Of a stretch of 64,000 nt of DNA, positions 26,789-36,298 are shown piece by piece (position 1 is the first letter of the stretch; each line of letters begins with the position of its first letter). Under the pieces are notes generated by a model. That model was not told where the DNA came from and made no database searches. It saw only the letters and a list, made by a program, of their open reading frames with translations. The translations under genes were made by a program, and so were the position numbers. Source of the stretch: Gammaproteobacteria bacterium (GTDB lineage Bacteria; Pseudomonadota; Gammaproteobacteria; Pseudomonadales; Pseudohongiellaceae); the NCBI GenBank assembly GCA_012960305.1, contig DUBM01000014.1, positions 124,001 through 188,000 on the forward strand, given 5' to 3'.

Positions 26789-28444
26789 TCAAGCCAATTC
26801 AATGAATTCAAGCTCTGAAAATTTCTTATCCTGGGATTCTTGCAACATATCGAAGTAGTTATTGGCCCCACCGAAGTAAACAAGTGTACTTGGCCCCTTT
26901 CCTGGAATATTAGATCCAAGAAACCAAGTGTTTGCAGCATGCCCATACTTCATTACTGTCATATCTATCGCTTCAGTAGCATGCTCGCTCCACTGATTCT
27001 CTGCTTTTTCACTTACATTCATTGAGGCATATTGATTGTCTTCCATGTGATTGATACAAGCTGTAATCCATTTAACACTTTCTTCAATTGTCGTTGGCAA
27101 ATTCGCAAAGGGAGCTTGTGGACCCGTGATCATAAATAGGTTAGGAAAACCTGTTGTGCAAAGACCCATGTAAGTAGCAAGACCAGAGCTCCACTTTTCC
27201 TTGATCGTTTCGCCATTCGCTCCCCGAATCTCTATGTGCTCCAGCGCGCCAGTTAAAGCATCGAAACCTGTCGCTAGTACAATGATATCGAATTCATGGA
27301 GTTGCTTTTCGGTGAGAACACCCGTCTCCGTAATCTCAACAATGGGCTCTGCATTCGTTATATCCACGAGATGAACATTGTCTCGGTTAAATGTTTCGTA
27401 GTAACCGTGATCCAATGGCGGCCGTTTAGCAAACAATGGATAGCCTCGAGGAGAAAGCGCCTCTGCTGTCTCGGGATCATCGACAAGCTCCTTGATTTTA
27501 TTTCGCAGAAAATCAGAGGCAGCCTCATTGGCATCTAAATCTGAGAGCAGGTCATCATAACTCTCAAAACAGAATCGAAATCCGCCTTCATCCCACAATT
27601 TTTGATAAATCGCGGTACGTTCCTCATCTGTTGAATCCGCCGACACACGGTCAACGGGACTATCAAACGGCATTCCGAATACATGTGTGCGACACTTATT
27701 AATGATTTCTGGATAATTGGATTTAATTTCCTTTTCCCACTCCGGCGTCATCTTTTTCTGCCCTGCAGGCAAAATGAAGTTTGCTGTGCGCTGAAATATC
27801 GTCACACTCTCTACATCGGGTGCTATTTCTGGCAATAACTGAACGGCTGTAGCACCTGCCCCGATGATACCTACACGTTTGCCTTTATAATCCAATTCTT
27901 CTTTTGGCCAGCGCGAGGAGTGGAAACAAGGACCCTTAAAAGTATCCAATCCTTTAAATTCTGGTATGTAGAGTTCTGAAATAAGACCCATGGCACTTAC
28001 CAAGTACTTACATCGATATGCTTCTCCAGTATTGGTTTTAACATCCCAGAGGCTATTCTCGGAATCATAAATCGCACTTTCTATTGTAGTTTTTAATTGA
28101 ATATCCTTCTTTAGGTCACATCGATCCGCAACGAAATGAAGATACTCGAGCATCTCTTCCCAGGCCGGGTAGCGCTCAGACCAACTCCATTCCTGCAGCA
28201 ATTCCTCAGAGAAAGAAAAGCAGTAGTAATAACTCTCGCTGTCAGTTCGCGCGCCTGGATAACGATTCCATGTCCAGGTTCCGCCGATATCATCCGCCTT
28301 ATCGAAGACCCGCACAGAACGGCCCTCTTGTTTAAGATAATGCAACATGCCTAGACCAGAGAATCCGGCTCCAATTACGACGACATCATAGTCTGTCGCC
28401 GGAGCGCCATTAGTATCAGCTTTCTTGTCATCTGTTGAAGTCAT
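26789..28444 (-). CDS. flavin-containing Baeyer-Villiger-type monooxygenase
   Basis: A 551-residue FAD/NADPH enzyme. FAD Rossmann motif VVIGAGFSGLGM (about residues 21-32), the GTWTWNRYPGARTDSESY region typical of cyclohexanone-type enzymes, the Baeyer-Villiger fingerprint FKGPCFHSSRWP (about 169-180), a second Rossmann motif VGIIGAGATAVQ and the late VLATGFDALTG are all present. Such enzymes insert oxygen next to a ketone, giving an ester or lactone in the cytoplasm. Neighbours (acyl-CoA dehydrogenase, SDRs, hydrolase) fit degradation of a cyclic or branched ketone. ATG 28444 is the natural start. Confidence 0.93.
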   Translation of the reverse strand: MTSTDDKKADTNGAPATDYDVVVIGAGFSGLGMLHYLKQEGRSVRVFDKADDIGGTWTWNRYPGARTDSESYYYCFSFSEELLQEWSWSERYPAWEEMLEYLHFVADRCDLKKDIQLKTTIESAIYDSENSLWDVKTNTGEAYRCKYLVSAMGLISELYIPEFKGLDTFKGPCFHSSRWPKEELDYKGKRVGIIGAGATAVQLLPEIAPDVESVTIFQRTANFILPAGQKKMTPEWEKEIKSNYPEIINKCRTHVFGMPFDSPVDRVSADSTDEERTAIYQKLWDEGGFRFCFESYDDLLSDLDANEAASDFLRNKIKELVDDPETAEALSPRGYPLFAKRPPLDHGYYETFNRDNVHLVDITNAEPIVEITETGVLTEKQLHEFDIIVLATGFDALTGALEHIEIRGANGETIKEKWSSGLATYMGLCTTGFPNLFMITGPQAPFANLPTTIEESVKWITACINHMEDNQYASMNVSEKAENQWSEHATEAIDMTVMKYGHAANTWFLGSNIPGKGPSTLVYFGGANNYFDMLQESQDKKFSELEFIELA

Positions 28445-28531
28445 TCGTAAAATCTCACTTTTCTGTTAGCTGTTAGTCTTCAGGTTGCACACCAAATGTA
28501 TCACCTTTTATAACTCACTCATCGGACTTTT

Positions 28532-29821
28532 TTAGTTTAAAAAGCGCCCATACTTTTTCATCGCCGCTTTAAATTGTGCGGGAACGTGATAGCTGGGAAA
28601 CAAGTCGTTGGTCGGCTCGTAATCCCGCAACACTGCTCTTGCAACTCCAACTTTATGCACTTCAGTCGGCCCGTCAACTACTCCCAATTCTGGAATGTTC
28701 GTCCACATATTCATGAATGGCAATTCGTCTGACATGCCTAGACTGCCATGTATGTGCATAGCACGATAGACAACCTCTTGCAAAATTTTGGGAGTAGACG
28801 CCTTGATCGCCGATATCTCCTTGCGGACTTCACGATTGTATTCCTTGTACTTGTCGATGAGCCACGCAGTGTACAACACATGCAATCTGTACTGCATAAT
28901 TTCCGTATACGTGTCGGCAATCTTTTCTTGAGTAAACTGTTTATTGGCGAGCAGTTCACCCTTAGTGGTTCTGCTTAATACGCGCTCACACATCATGTCC
29001 ATCGCTTTCTTAAGCACACCAACGCTGCGCATTGCGTGGTGTATTCGTCCACCACCGAGACGCGTTTGTGCAACCAGAAATCCTTTACCCTCTTCACCCA
29101 GCAGATTTTCAGCTGGTACGCGACAGTCAGTGAAGCGCAGATAGCCATGAACACCATCTCCCTGCTCGACATAGGGTCCTACCGCAGCATTACGAAGAAT
29201 TTCTAGGCCAGCCGTGCTTTTTTCAATCAAGAGAATAGATGCACCTTCGTGTATGGGGCGCTCGGGATTAGTCACCACCATTACCAGAAGAAACTCCGCG
29301 AAACGTGCATGGGATGCAAACCATTTTTCGCCATTTATTACCCAGCCATCCCCATCGCGCTTAGCACGGCAAGTGAATTCGGCGGGGTCGGCACCTGCTT
29401 GTGGCTCGGTCATTGAATAGCAGGAAGCAATCTTTCCATCTAACAGCGGCTGCAAAAACTGAGCCTTTTGTTTCGGCGTTCCAAAACGTGCCAAGATTTC
29501 GGCGTTACCGGAATCCGGTGCCTGGCAACCAAAAACACTGGGGCCAAAGCGGCTCCGCCCCAAAATTTCATTCATCAGGCCTAGCTTGACTTGTCCATAA
29601 CCTTCGCCGCTAAGTTCTGGACCAAGGTGACATGCCCAAAGATGTCGTTTCTTAACTATTTCCCGCAACGGCGCCATCGCCCCCGCAGCTGGTGAATCTG
29701 GATCCCAAGGATCACCTGGTCCACGAAACACCAGGTCAAGTGGCTCGACCTCCTCTCGAACAAATGTCTCGACCCAGTCTAGCTCTGTCTGGAACGCCTC
29801 GTCAGTTTCAAAACTCCACAA
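28532..29821 (-). CDS. acyl-CoA dehydrogenase
   Basis: A 429-residue flavoenzyme with N-terminal helical, beta-barrel and C-terminal helical domains. Motifs: CYSMTEPQAGADPAEFTC (FAD and substrate loop), INGEKWFASHARFAE, and the C-terminal MHIHGSLGMSDELPF. It starts at TTG 29821, supported by AAGGAG 9 bases upstream and by the MWSFETD start typical of this subfamily. It oxidises acyl-CoA to enoyl-CoA and hands electrons to ETF. The subfamily is the long-chain or branched/cyclic kind; exact substrate unknown. Likely transcribed with the monooxygenase 87 bases downstream. Confidence 0.93.
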   Translation of the reverse strand: MWSFETDEAFQTELDWVETFVREEVEPLDLVFRGPGDPWDPDSPAAGAMAPLREIVKKRHLWACHLGPELSGEGYGQVKLGLMNEILGRSRFGPSVFGCQAPDSGNAEILARFGTPKQKAQFLQPLLDGKIASCYSMTEPQAGADPAEFTCRAKRDGDGWVINGEKWFASHARFAEFLLVMVVTNPERPIHEGASILLIEKSTAGLEILRNAAVGPYVEQGDGVHGYLRFTDCRVPAENLLGEEGKGFLVAQTRLGGGRIHHAMRSVGVLKKAMDMMCERVLSRTTKGELLANKQFTQEKIADTYTEIMQYRLHVLYTAWLIDKYKEYNREVRKEISAIKASTPKILQEVVYRAMHIHGSLGMSDELPFMNMWTNIPELGVVDGPTEVHKVGVARAVLRDYEPTNDLFPSYHVPAQFKAAMKKYGRFLN

Positions 29822-29875
29822 GGGGTTGATCTCCTTTCCACATCGAAATGCAATCTGATGGATGGTGTACCACAG

Positions 29876-29903
29876 TTGACTTTAATGCCACCAATCTTAT
29901 ACT
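29876..29903 (+). promoter_or_regulatory. sigma70-like promoter for the SDR-TetR-hydrolase operon
   Basis: TTGACT (29876-29881) and TATACT (29898-29903) are separated by 16 bases, about 50 bases before the SDR start at 29953. This is a good fit to the housekeeping consensus in the gap between divergent catabolic operons. Confidence 0.5.
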
Positions 29904-29952
29904 TACTAGACGTGAACAAGCAAGTTAACCACATCTACAATCAAGGAATTCA

Positions 29953-30684
29953 ATGGCTAAGAAAGAAGTTTGGGTCGTTACTGGCGCCTCCCGCGGTATC
30001 GGTCTCGCCATCGCACAACGGGTTGCCGCCACAGGCGATTGCGTCGCACTTTTAGCCCGCGGAGATTCGGTGCATAAACTTGCGCGCAAACTTGGTAGTC
30101 ACACCTTGGGTGTGCAGGTTGATATCACTGACGAAGCTGCCGTGGAAGATGCAGTTACTGAAATCATTCGACATTTTGGCTCAATAACACGCCTTGTTAA
30201 CAATGCCGGGCTGCATCGGGGAGGCCGCCTCAGCAAGCTCGCATTGTCTGACTGGCAAGCAGTAATAAAAACAAACTTAGATGGTGCCATGCTAACGACC
30301 CGGGCCTGCGAACGGGTGATGTCTGGGGGTGATTCAATAACTAACATTGGTGCCGTGGTTGGCTTTCGAGGTTTTCCTGGCGATGCAGCCTATGCCGCAT
30401 CAAAATCTGGTTTAGCCGGACTCACCCAGGCGCTGGCAATCGAGTTTTCTCCCCGAAATATCAATGTCAATCTGGTGATACCGGGCCTTGTTATGACAGA
30501 AATGACTGCAGGATTATCGGAGAAAGCTTTGGCGTCCCTTACTAGTATGGTGCCCAAAGGCCGTTGCGCTGAGCCTGACGAGATTGCGGAAGTAGTTGAA
30601 TGGGTTGCCCGTGCACGTTACATGACAGGCGCTTCAGTGCCGGTCGACGGTGGCTTGATGAGCACGTTTGGGTCGCTCAGCTAA
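29953..30684 (+). CDS. short-chain dehydrogenase/reductase, FabG-like
   Basis: A 243-residue classical SDR: NAD(P) motif TGASRGIG (residues 10-17), NNAG (83-86), and YAASK giving the catalytic Tyr147 and Lys151. The catalytic Ser position, in the FabG-like IGSVVG segment, reads IGAVVG here, so the serine appears to be alanine (A134). It would interconvert a hydroxyl and a ketone with NAD(P)H, if active. Start ATG 29953 follows AAGGA. First gene of an operon with a TetR regulator and a hydrolase, divergent from the acyl-CoA dehydrogenase. Confidence 0.9.
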   Translation: MAKKEVWVVTGASRGIGLAIAQRVAATGDCVALLARGDSVHKLARKLGSHTLGVQVDITDEAAVEDAVTEIIRHFGSITRLVNNAGLHRGGRLSKLALSDWQAVIKTNLDGAMLTTRACERVMSGGDSITNIGAVVGFRGFPGDAAYAASKSGLAGLTQALAIEFSPRNINVNLVIPGLVMTEMTAGLSEKALASLTSMVPKGRCAEPDEIAEVVEWVARARYMTGASVPVDGGLMSTFGSLS

Positions 30685-30754
30685 TGTCCATACGAAAACA
30701 GCTAAGCTGAAGCTGCACTTTAATGCAGTCAGTCAGAATTAATACGAGAGATAC

Positions 30755-31393
30755 ATGACAAGAACAGCAAGCAAGCATGCATCGGTGAGAATGACACAAG
30801 CAGAACGTACTGCGCTGTCTGACCAGCTCATGTTTGACGCAGCCATCGATTTGATTAACAAACACGGAACCCAGGGCACAACTTTAAAGGACATTGGCGA
30901 ATTAGCGGGCTACAGTCGCGGGCTAGCCAACTATCGGTTTGGCTCCAAGGCCAATTTCATGGGCGAGCTTTTCAGCCAGTTCGACAGTCGCTGGAAGAAT
31001 CATCTCAATAAGCGAGTAGGAGACCAGAGCGGACTAAATGCTTTATTGGCTGCAGCAAGAGCATTGCGTGAATTTTTAATCCTCGAAACTAACTATATGC
31101 GAGCTATGTATATTCTATGGTACGAATCACTGGGAAAGGATTCAGAATTACGAACCAAACTCGCGGAACATCATGATGTCTATCGTGATGATGCCCAGCG
31201 TTGGGTTGAAGAAGGAATAGCGGCCGAAGAAATTGATCACAGCATCGACAGCAAACAATATGCTGTGCAGTACTGCGCTTTTATTTTTGGTTTAGTCTAT
31301 CAGTGGCTGGTTAGCGCAGATGCTCTCGACCTCGATGCCATCTTCAACGAGTTTGAAGAAAATACAATAAAACTTTTGAGCAAGGAGAACTAA
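30755..31393 (+). CDS. TetR/AcrR-family transcriptional regulator
   Basis: A 212-residue protein. The N-terminal helix-turn-helix (about residues 22-70) contains ALSDQLMFDAAIDLINKHG, TTLKDIGELAGYSRGLANY and RFGSKANFMGELF, typical of TetR repressors, followed by a helical ligand-binding and dimer domain. It probably controls the surrounding catabolic operons in response to a pathway intermediate. The palindromes near 24295-24353 are candidate sites but are 6 kb away. It stands between the SDR and hydrolase genes in one operon. Confidence 0.92.
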   Translation: MTRTASKHASVRMTQAERTALSDQLMFDAAIDLINKHGTQGTTLKDIGELAGYSRGLANYRFGSKANFMGELFSQFDSRWKNHLNKRVGDQSGLNALLAAARALREFLILETNYMRAMYILWYESLGKDSELRTKLAEHHDVYRDDAQRWVEEGIAAEEIDHSIDSKQYAVQYCAFIFGLVYQWLVSADALDLDAIFNEFEENTIKLLSKEN

Positions 31394-31398
31394 GAACT

Positions 31399-32211
31399 AT
31401 GTCATTCCTGACACGTGAAGATAACAAACAAGTTTACTTTGAAGACTACGGTAGTGGAACTGACGCCATCATCCTTGTGCACGGATGGGGTATGAGTTGT
31501 CGCCTTTGGGATTATTCACTAGCTGCCTTATGCGAAAGCGGCCTTCATGTAGTGTTGATAGATCACCGCGGCTGTGGACAAAGTAGCAAAGACTTTACAG
31601 ACCAGGGTATCAATGCAATCGCTGGTGACGTCGTTGCTCTGGTTGAAAAGTTGGGACTCAAACGCGTTGTGCTCAATGGCTGGTCATTGGGTGGGGCCGT
31701 TGTAGTTGAGGCAGCCAATAGCTTGGGAGATTCCTGCGTCGGAGTCGTTTTGACCTGCGGTGCCACTCCAGCCTATCTACAAAAGCCGAATTTCCCCTAC
31801 GGCGGAACAGACGAAGCCCTTGCAGAAACACTCGCTGCAATGACTGCAGACAGGATTAATTTTCTAGCCGCACTGTCTCAGGGCGTATGTGCATCAGAAA
31901 TTAGCCAGGATCAGCTGCAATGGATGTGGAGGATTTTCACAGAGTCTTCGCCGATGGCAGCACAAGCACTTGGCGAGCTAGGCCCGCTCGACCAACGTGA
32001 AACCCTGGCTAAGCTATCGATGCCTATCTTAAGCTTTGTGGGGGCGAAGGATCTTGTAGTAGATCCAGATGTCTGTCGTAGCGTTAAAGAGAGTAACCCT
32101 TCTGCTAAAATTGTCGAAATGACAGACTCAGGACATGCGCCGTTTATTGATGAAACTGCCAAGTATAACCGTGAACTTATTAATTTTGGCCGCGCATGTC
32201 TCGGCCAGTAA
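31399..32211 (+). CDS. alpha/beta-hydrolase
   Basis: A 270-residue enzyme with complete triad: nucleophile in GWSLGG (about residue 95), acid in VGAKDLVVD and His in DSGHAPFID. The oxyanion motif LVHGWGMS lies near residue 30. Cytoplasmic. It starts 5 bases after the TetR stop, with AAGGAG upstream, so the two are co-expressed. In this setting it may hydrolyse the ester or lactone made by the Baeyer-Villiger monooxygenase (inference). Confidence 0.92.
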   Translation: MSFLTREDNKQVYFEDYGSGTDAIILVHGWGMSCRLWDYSLAALCESGLHVVLIDHRGCGQSSKDFTDQGINAIAGDVVALVEKLGLKRVVLNGWSLGGAVVVEAANSLGDSCVGVVLTCGATPAYLQKPNFPYGGTDEALAETLAAMTADRINFLAALSQGVCASEISQDQLQWMWRIFTESSPMAAQALGELGPLDQRETLAKLSMPILSFVGAKDLVVDPDVCRSVKESNPSAKIVEMTDSGHAPFIDETAKYNRELINFGRACLGQ

Positions 32212-32360
32212 TGAGACAAGCCGCTCAAGAAATAGCATAGAGTAGATAGACAGAATCTCGCTCCGATTATTATAGAACGGGCCCAGCGAATTTTTAGTTA
32301 TATTTTCTGCGCAAGCTATCACTTAATTCTTGCGAGAAATTATTCACCAAACTCTGGCCT

Positions 32361-33125
32361 CTAAGCAGAATAACCACCATCAACAGGTAGCGACTGACCA
32401 CTGATATAACCAGCATTTTCTGAGGCAAGAAACACTACTGCATCAGATAATTCATTTGGTGCCCCTGGGCGACCTAGAGCGACCTGTTGCATCCATTGGT
32501 CTAGAATGCCACCAGGAGGCGACTCGATTTCTTGGGAAAGCCCAACAGCAATCAAACCTACCGCGACACAATTTGCCCTTATACCATTCGGCCCCTCTTC
32601 ACGGGCTATTGCCGTACATAGATGTTGTACGCCTGACTTTGGGACGGATGAGAGCGCATCGGTACTGATGTATTTATGAATAGCTGCCGTTGTTAATGCA
32701 GTTATTGAACCTCCTCCACCTTCCCTTAGTGCTGGCACTACCGCCCTCAATACGTGGTAAAAACCTTTTATGTCAGTATCTAGGGTCTTATATACGTCTT
32801 CTGGCTTTGCATCCATGAGCGGCAAAATATTCAAAAATGGACCTGTAGCAAAAACTACTGAGTGAATTCTGCCAAATTCTTCTCTTGCTGAATTAACAAA
32901 ATCTTCAACATTTTCAGCATCCAAAAGATCCACACTTTTAGCAGTAGCTTTTTGTCCATTTTCCTCGACCTTTACGATATTGGTCTCTGCCGCCGCTTTG
33001 TTATTTAAATAGGTAAACGCTACATCTGTTCCATTTTTGCTTAGTAACTCGACGATACCTGACCCTAATCCACCAGATCCGCCAAACACCAAAGCCGCGC
33101 CTTTAGGAAATCTATACATACTCAT
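32361..33125 (-). CDS. SDR-family protein lacking the canonical Tyr
   Basis: A 254-residue Rossmann protein. The cofactor motif is FGGSGGLGSG (about residues 14-23) and the C-terminus SGQSLPVDGGY is typical. But the active-site helix reads ALSSVPKSG: Lys163 is present while the Tyr four residues earlier is Ser159, and the preceding Ser position lies in TTAAIH. It belongs to a divergent SDR subgroup; activity may be altered or absent. Start ATG 33125 has GAGG 8 bases upstream. It is alone on its strand, convergent with the hydrolase. Confidence 0.88.
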   Translation of the reverse strand: MSMYRFPKGAALVFGGSGGLGSGIVELLSKNGTDVAFTYLNNKAAAETNIVKVEENGQKATAKSVDLLDAENVEDFVNSAREEFGRIHSVVFATGPFLNILPLMDAKPEDVYKTLDTDIKGFYHVLRAVVPALREGGGGSITALTTAAIHKYISTDALSSVPKSGVQHLCTAIAREEGPNGIRANCVAVGLIAVGLSQEIESPPGGILDQWMQQVALGRPGAPNELSDAVVFLASENAGYISGQSLPVDGGYSA

Positions 33126-33352
33126 TCAAACATCCTCTAAATAATTTGTTAGAGCATAAACGATTCAGGTCAACTGGGGGATTAATATTTTGCCCCAGCG
33201 CCAACTTTATTACAGAAACTTGTTGCTCCGGCTGATGATAGCAAAAATTTATGGTATTCATGACTTGGGTCGACATACTTTTGCTGAACAAAGGGAATTT
33301 TAAAAACCCTTACTGTCCCAAAATACTATGGTCCTGAGGCTGAGGAAGTAGT

Positions 33353-35041
33353 TTAGAACATGGTCCTTACAGGGGTTCTTGCTCGTTGCAGACTTTGCCA
33401 GTCTTTGGGCACACTAAGTGAAACCGCCGCAGGCTCTAGTGGAGCAGCGCCCAAAATCACATCGGCCATTTTCTCCGCCGCCATGATTACCGGCGCATTA
33501 ATATTGCCATTGGGTAGTGTTGGAAAAATCGATGCGTCCACTACTCGTAAATTTTTCAGGCCATGTACGCAACAATTCTTGTCGACAACGGCAAACTGAT
33601 CTTCCGCCACACCCATTTTGCAGGTACCAGCTGGATGATAGGCGCTTTCAACATTCTCTTTGACCCACGCATCTATCTCGGCGTCACTGCTCACGTCGTC
33701 CCCAGGCTGGATTTCTTTGCCACGATAACTGTCCATCGCTGGCTGTTGCATAATTTCTCGAGTCAAACGAATACACTGGCGCCAGGCTTCAACATCCTGA
33801 TCATCCTGCATATAATTAAAAAGAATACTCGGCGGTGCGGCCGGATCTGCTGATTCAATCCTCACACGTCCACGACTTTTTGGCTTGTTGGGACCTACAT
33901 GAACCTGGAAGCCATGTCCTTTAATAGATGGCGTACCATCGTAACGCATCGCTGCAGGTAAAAAATGATACTGAATGTCAGGCGATTTCAAGCCACTCTT
34001 TGATCGAATAAATGCACAAGACTCAAAATGATTGCTGACTCCAAGGCCGCTCCTAAATAAAAGCCACCTGGCGCCTATTATAGCTTTGCTAAAAAAATCT
34101 AACTTTGAATGCAAACTTACTGGCTGTTTGCAATGAAATTGAAAGTACACTTCCAGATGGTCTTGCAAGTTTTCTCCCACACCGTCGAGCCGATGGGTTT
34201 GCTCTATCCCAACTGTAGCCAAACCTTCGTCACTACCAACACCGGAACGTTGAAGTAACATAGGTGAAGCTATAGCACCGGCTGCGAGAATAACTTCGCG
34301 CTTTACATTGATCGTGCGGATAGCCCCTCCTATTTCAACACTAATGCCACTTGCGCGTGCTCCATCAAACTCGACTCGATGAACTAGCGCCTTAGTGATA
34401 ACTTTAAGATTGGATCGATGCATTATCGGTTTTAAATAGGCGCGCGCAGTAGATTCACGCACCCCCTTTCGTACCGTCATGTGCATCGGGCCAAATCCTT
34501 CCTGATGTTCACCATTATAATCGCTGGTCTCGGGGTAACCGGCATCGACGCCGGCATTGATAAAGGCGCGATACAAGGGGTTCAAGCGCATGTCGTTGCC
34601 GCCACAGACGCCAAGGGGCCCATCTCCTCCGCGGTAGGTATTGCCTCCTCTCACCCATGATTCAGCTCGTTTGAAATAGGGCAAACAATCTCGGTAACTC
34701 CAGCCCTGCGCTCCTAAGTTCTCCCATTCCTCAAAATCATGGGGATTACCACGCACATAAACCATGCCGTTAATTAAAGACGTACCTCCAAGCCCCTTGC
34801 CCCGAGGACAAGAAATGCGCCTACCGTCTAGCTTTGGTTCTGGCTCAGAATGGTAGCCCCAATTGAACCTGTCCATCGCCATGGGATAGGACAATGCTGA
34901 GGGCATCTGCACGAGAATATTTTTGTCATTGCCGCCGGCTTCCACCAACAAAACCTTATAGGCAGGGTTCGCTGAAATTCTGTTGGCCAATACACAGCCC
35001 GAAGAGCCAGCACCTACAATTATGAAATCAAATTCATCCAA
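33353..35041 (-). CDS. GMC-family oxidoreductase, choline-dehydrogenase-like
   Basis: A 562-residue FAD enzyme: [16 protein letters not shown] at the N-terminus, [18 protein letters not shown] near residue 85, [12 protein letters not shown], and the C-terminal [10 protein letters not shown] with active-site His, then [18 protein letters not shown]. It oxidises an alcohol to an aldehyde or ketone. BetA-like length and motifs do not prove choline as substrate. It follows the BCCT-like transporter gene by 12 bases, so uptake and oxidation of the same compound is likely. Confidence 0.92.
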   Translation of the reverse strand: MDEFDFIIVGAGSSGCVLANRISANPAYKVLLVEAGGNDKNILVQMPSALSYPMAMDRFNWGYHSEPEPKLDGRRISCPRGKGLGGTSLINGMVYVRGNPHDFEEWENLGAQGWSYRDCLPYFKRAESWVRGGNTYRGGDGPLGVCGGNDMRLNPLYRAFINAGVDAGYPETSDYNGEHQEGFGPMHMTVRKGVRESTARAYLKPIMHRSNLKVITKALVHRVEFDGARASGISVEIGGAIRTINVKREVILAAGAIASPMLLQRSGVGSDEGLATVGIEQTHRLDGVGENLQDHLEVYFQFHCKQPVSLHSKLDFFSKAIIGARWLLFRSGLGVSNHFESCAFIRSKSGLKSPDIQYHFLPAAMRYDGTPSIKGHGFQVHVGPNKPKSRGRVRIESADPAAPPSILFNYMQDDQDVEAWRQCIRLTREIMQQPAMDSYRGKEIQPGDDVSSDAEIDAWVKENVESAYHPAGTCKMGVAEDQFAVVDKNCCVHGLKNLRVVDASIFPTLPNGNINAPVIMAAEKMADVILGAAPLEPAAVSLSVPKDWQSLQRARTPVRTMF

Positions 35042-35053
35042 GCTGATAGTCCA

Positions 35054-36190
35054 TTAAGCGGTCACTGAATCGATCAATATTTGTCTGCGACGAAAGACCA
35101 ATACTGCGATAGCAATATACAGACCGATCACCACCAAGCCGATCCATTCAATTTCCAGCGGCGTGAGCTGGTAGAAAAGTATGAGGCTATATAATAAGAG
35201 CCAATGCATGCCAACATATTTCAATCTGCCGAATCGATCGACTGTTAGTTGAAGGTTATCGGAATACAACCTGGTCAATGAATCTAAAGAATTGATCACA
35301 AAGATGACACCCACTACCAACATGAACCAATTCATGACCCCTGAAATATCTAACCCTTGTTCATACATTCCAAACAATACTGAAAACCATAAAGCGATTG
35401 GTATGGATGGAATAATTAACAGCGCGAGTAGAAGTTGCCAGGTTCGTATGCCACTTACAAAGCGCGAAACAAATTGGCCAATCATGATGCTCCAGGCGAA
35501 CCACCAAAATAGATAGAAAGCATGGTAGTCGGAAAAAGGCAGAATGAAGTGATGGATATTAGTGAAGTAATCGCTGATCCGAAAAAGATTGGTGGCTAAG
35601 CCACTTAAACCCAAGTCGCCAAATGCCCACATTGCCACTATTAATGTGAAGAACAACCAGGTCGAAGACAAACTGAGAATTTTTACATAGCGAATATCAG
35701 AGCTGGAATAAACAGCTGCTAGTAACACTACTGCAACGAGAGAGTAGCCGAAGAATGGCGTGATTCCTTCAATATAGTCGGGTAAATACTGCAAAAACAA
35801 GAATCCGGTGAAGGCACAGGTGGCAATAATAATGATGTTGTTCACCAACTTCACCCATGGTATTTGGAATATCTTCAAGCGCGGTTCAATAATGCAGAAG
35901 TAACACGTCGTTAAAAAATAGAAGATCCAAATGAAAAACCCCCAGAATCCAAATTCGATGGCAAGAGGGTTAGCAAAACCATAAACTGCCTCAGTTTCAT
36001 AAACTGGAAATTCAGTGAGTGGAAAGATAATCAAGCCAACATCCAAGCCTGAAGTAAACAGTATTGCAAAGAAGGCAAAAAAGCGCGTAGGCGTCTGGCC
36101 GATGAGAATGAGATTGCCGCAGCGCCAAATTAACCCAAGTGAGATGGCTAGCACTGCAACGACTGCGCATGAGAGAATAGCCTGCATCAT
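35054..36190 (-). CDS. BCCT-like transporter, short form
   Basis: A 378-residue polytopic membrane protein with about ten hydrophobic helices. The core FYLFWWFAWSIMIGQFVSRF (about residues 225-244), followed by IRTWQLLLALLIIPSIPIALW, matches the betaine/choline/carnitine transporter signature. But it is over 100 residues shorter than normal BCCT carriers. Start and end look intact (ATG, final RRRQILIDSVTA). It may be a minimal BCCT-type carrier or a truncated one. It is co-transcribed with the GMC oxidoreductase, which suggests a quaternary-amine or alcohol substrate. Confidence 0.78.
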   Translation of the reverse strand: MMQAILSCAVVAVLAISLGLIWRCGNLILIGQTPTRFFAFFAILFTSGLDVGLIIFPLTEFPVYETEAVYGFANPLAIEFGFWGFFIWIFYFLTTCYFCIIEPRLKIFQIPWVKLVNNIIIIATCAFTGFLFLQYLPDYIEGITPFFGYSLVAVVLLAAVYSSSDIRYVKILSLSSTWLFFTLIVAMWAFGDLGLSGLATNLFRISDYFTNIHHFILPFSDYHAFYLFWWFAWSIMIGQFVSRFVSGIRTWQLLLALLIIPSIPIALWFSVLFGMYEQGLDISGVMNWFMLVVGVIFVINSLDSLTRLYSDNLQLTVDRFGRLKYVGMHWLLLYSLILFYQLTPLEIEWIGLVVIGLYIAIAVLVFRRRQILIDSVTA

Positions 36191-36298
36191 TAGCCAGATC
36201 TCGAAGATAAAATATTTGAGGTCATCGCCGTCGAGTCTAACAGACTACATTTAAACCCTGTTAGACTTTCCAGTAGATACAAGGTCTAAAGATAAGTT

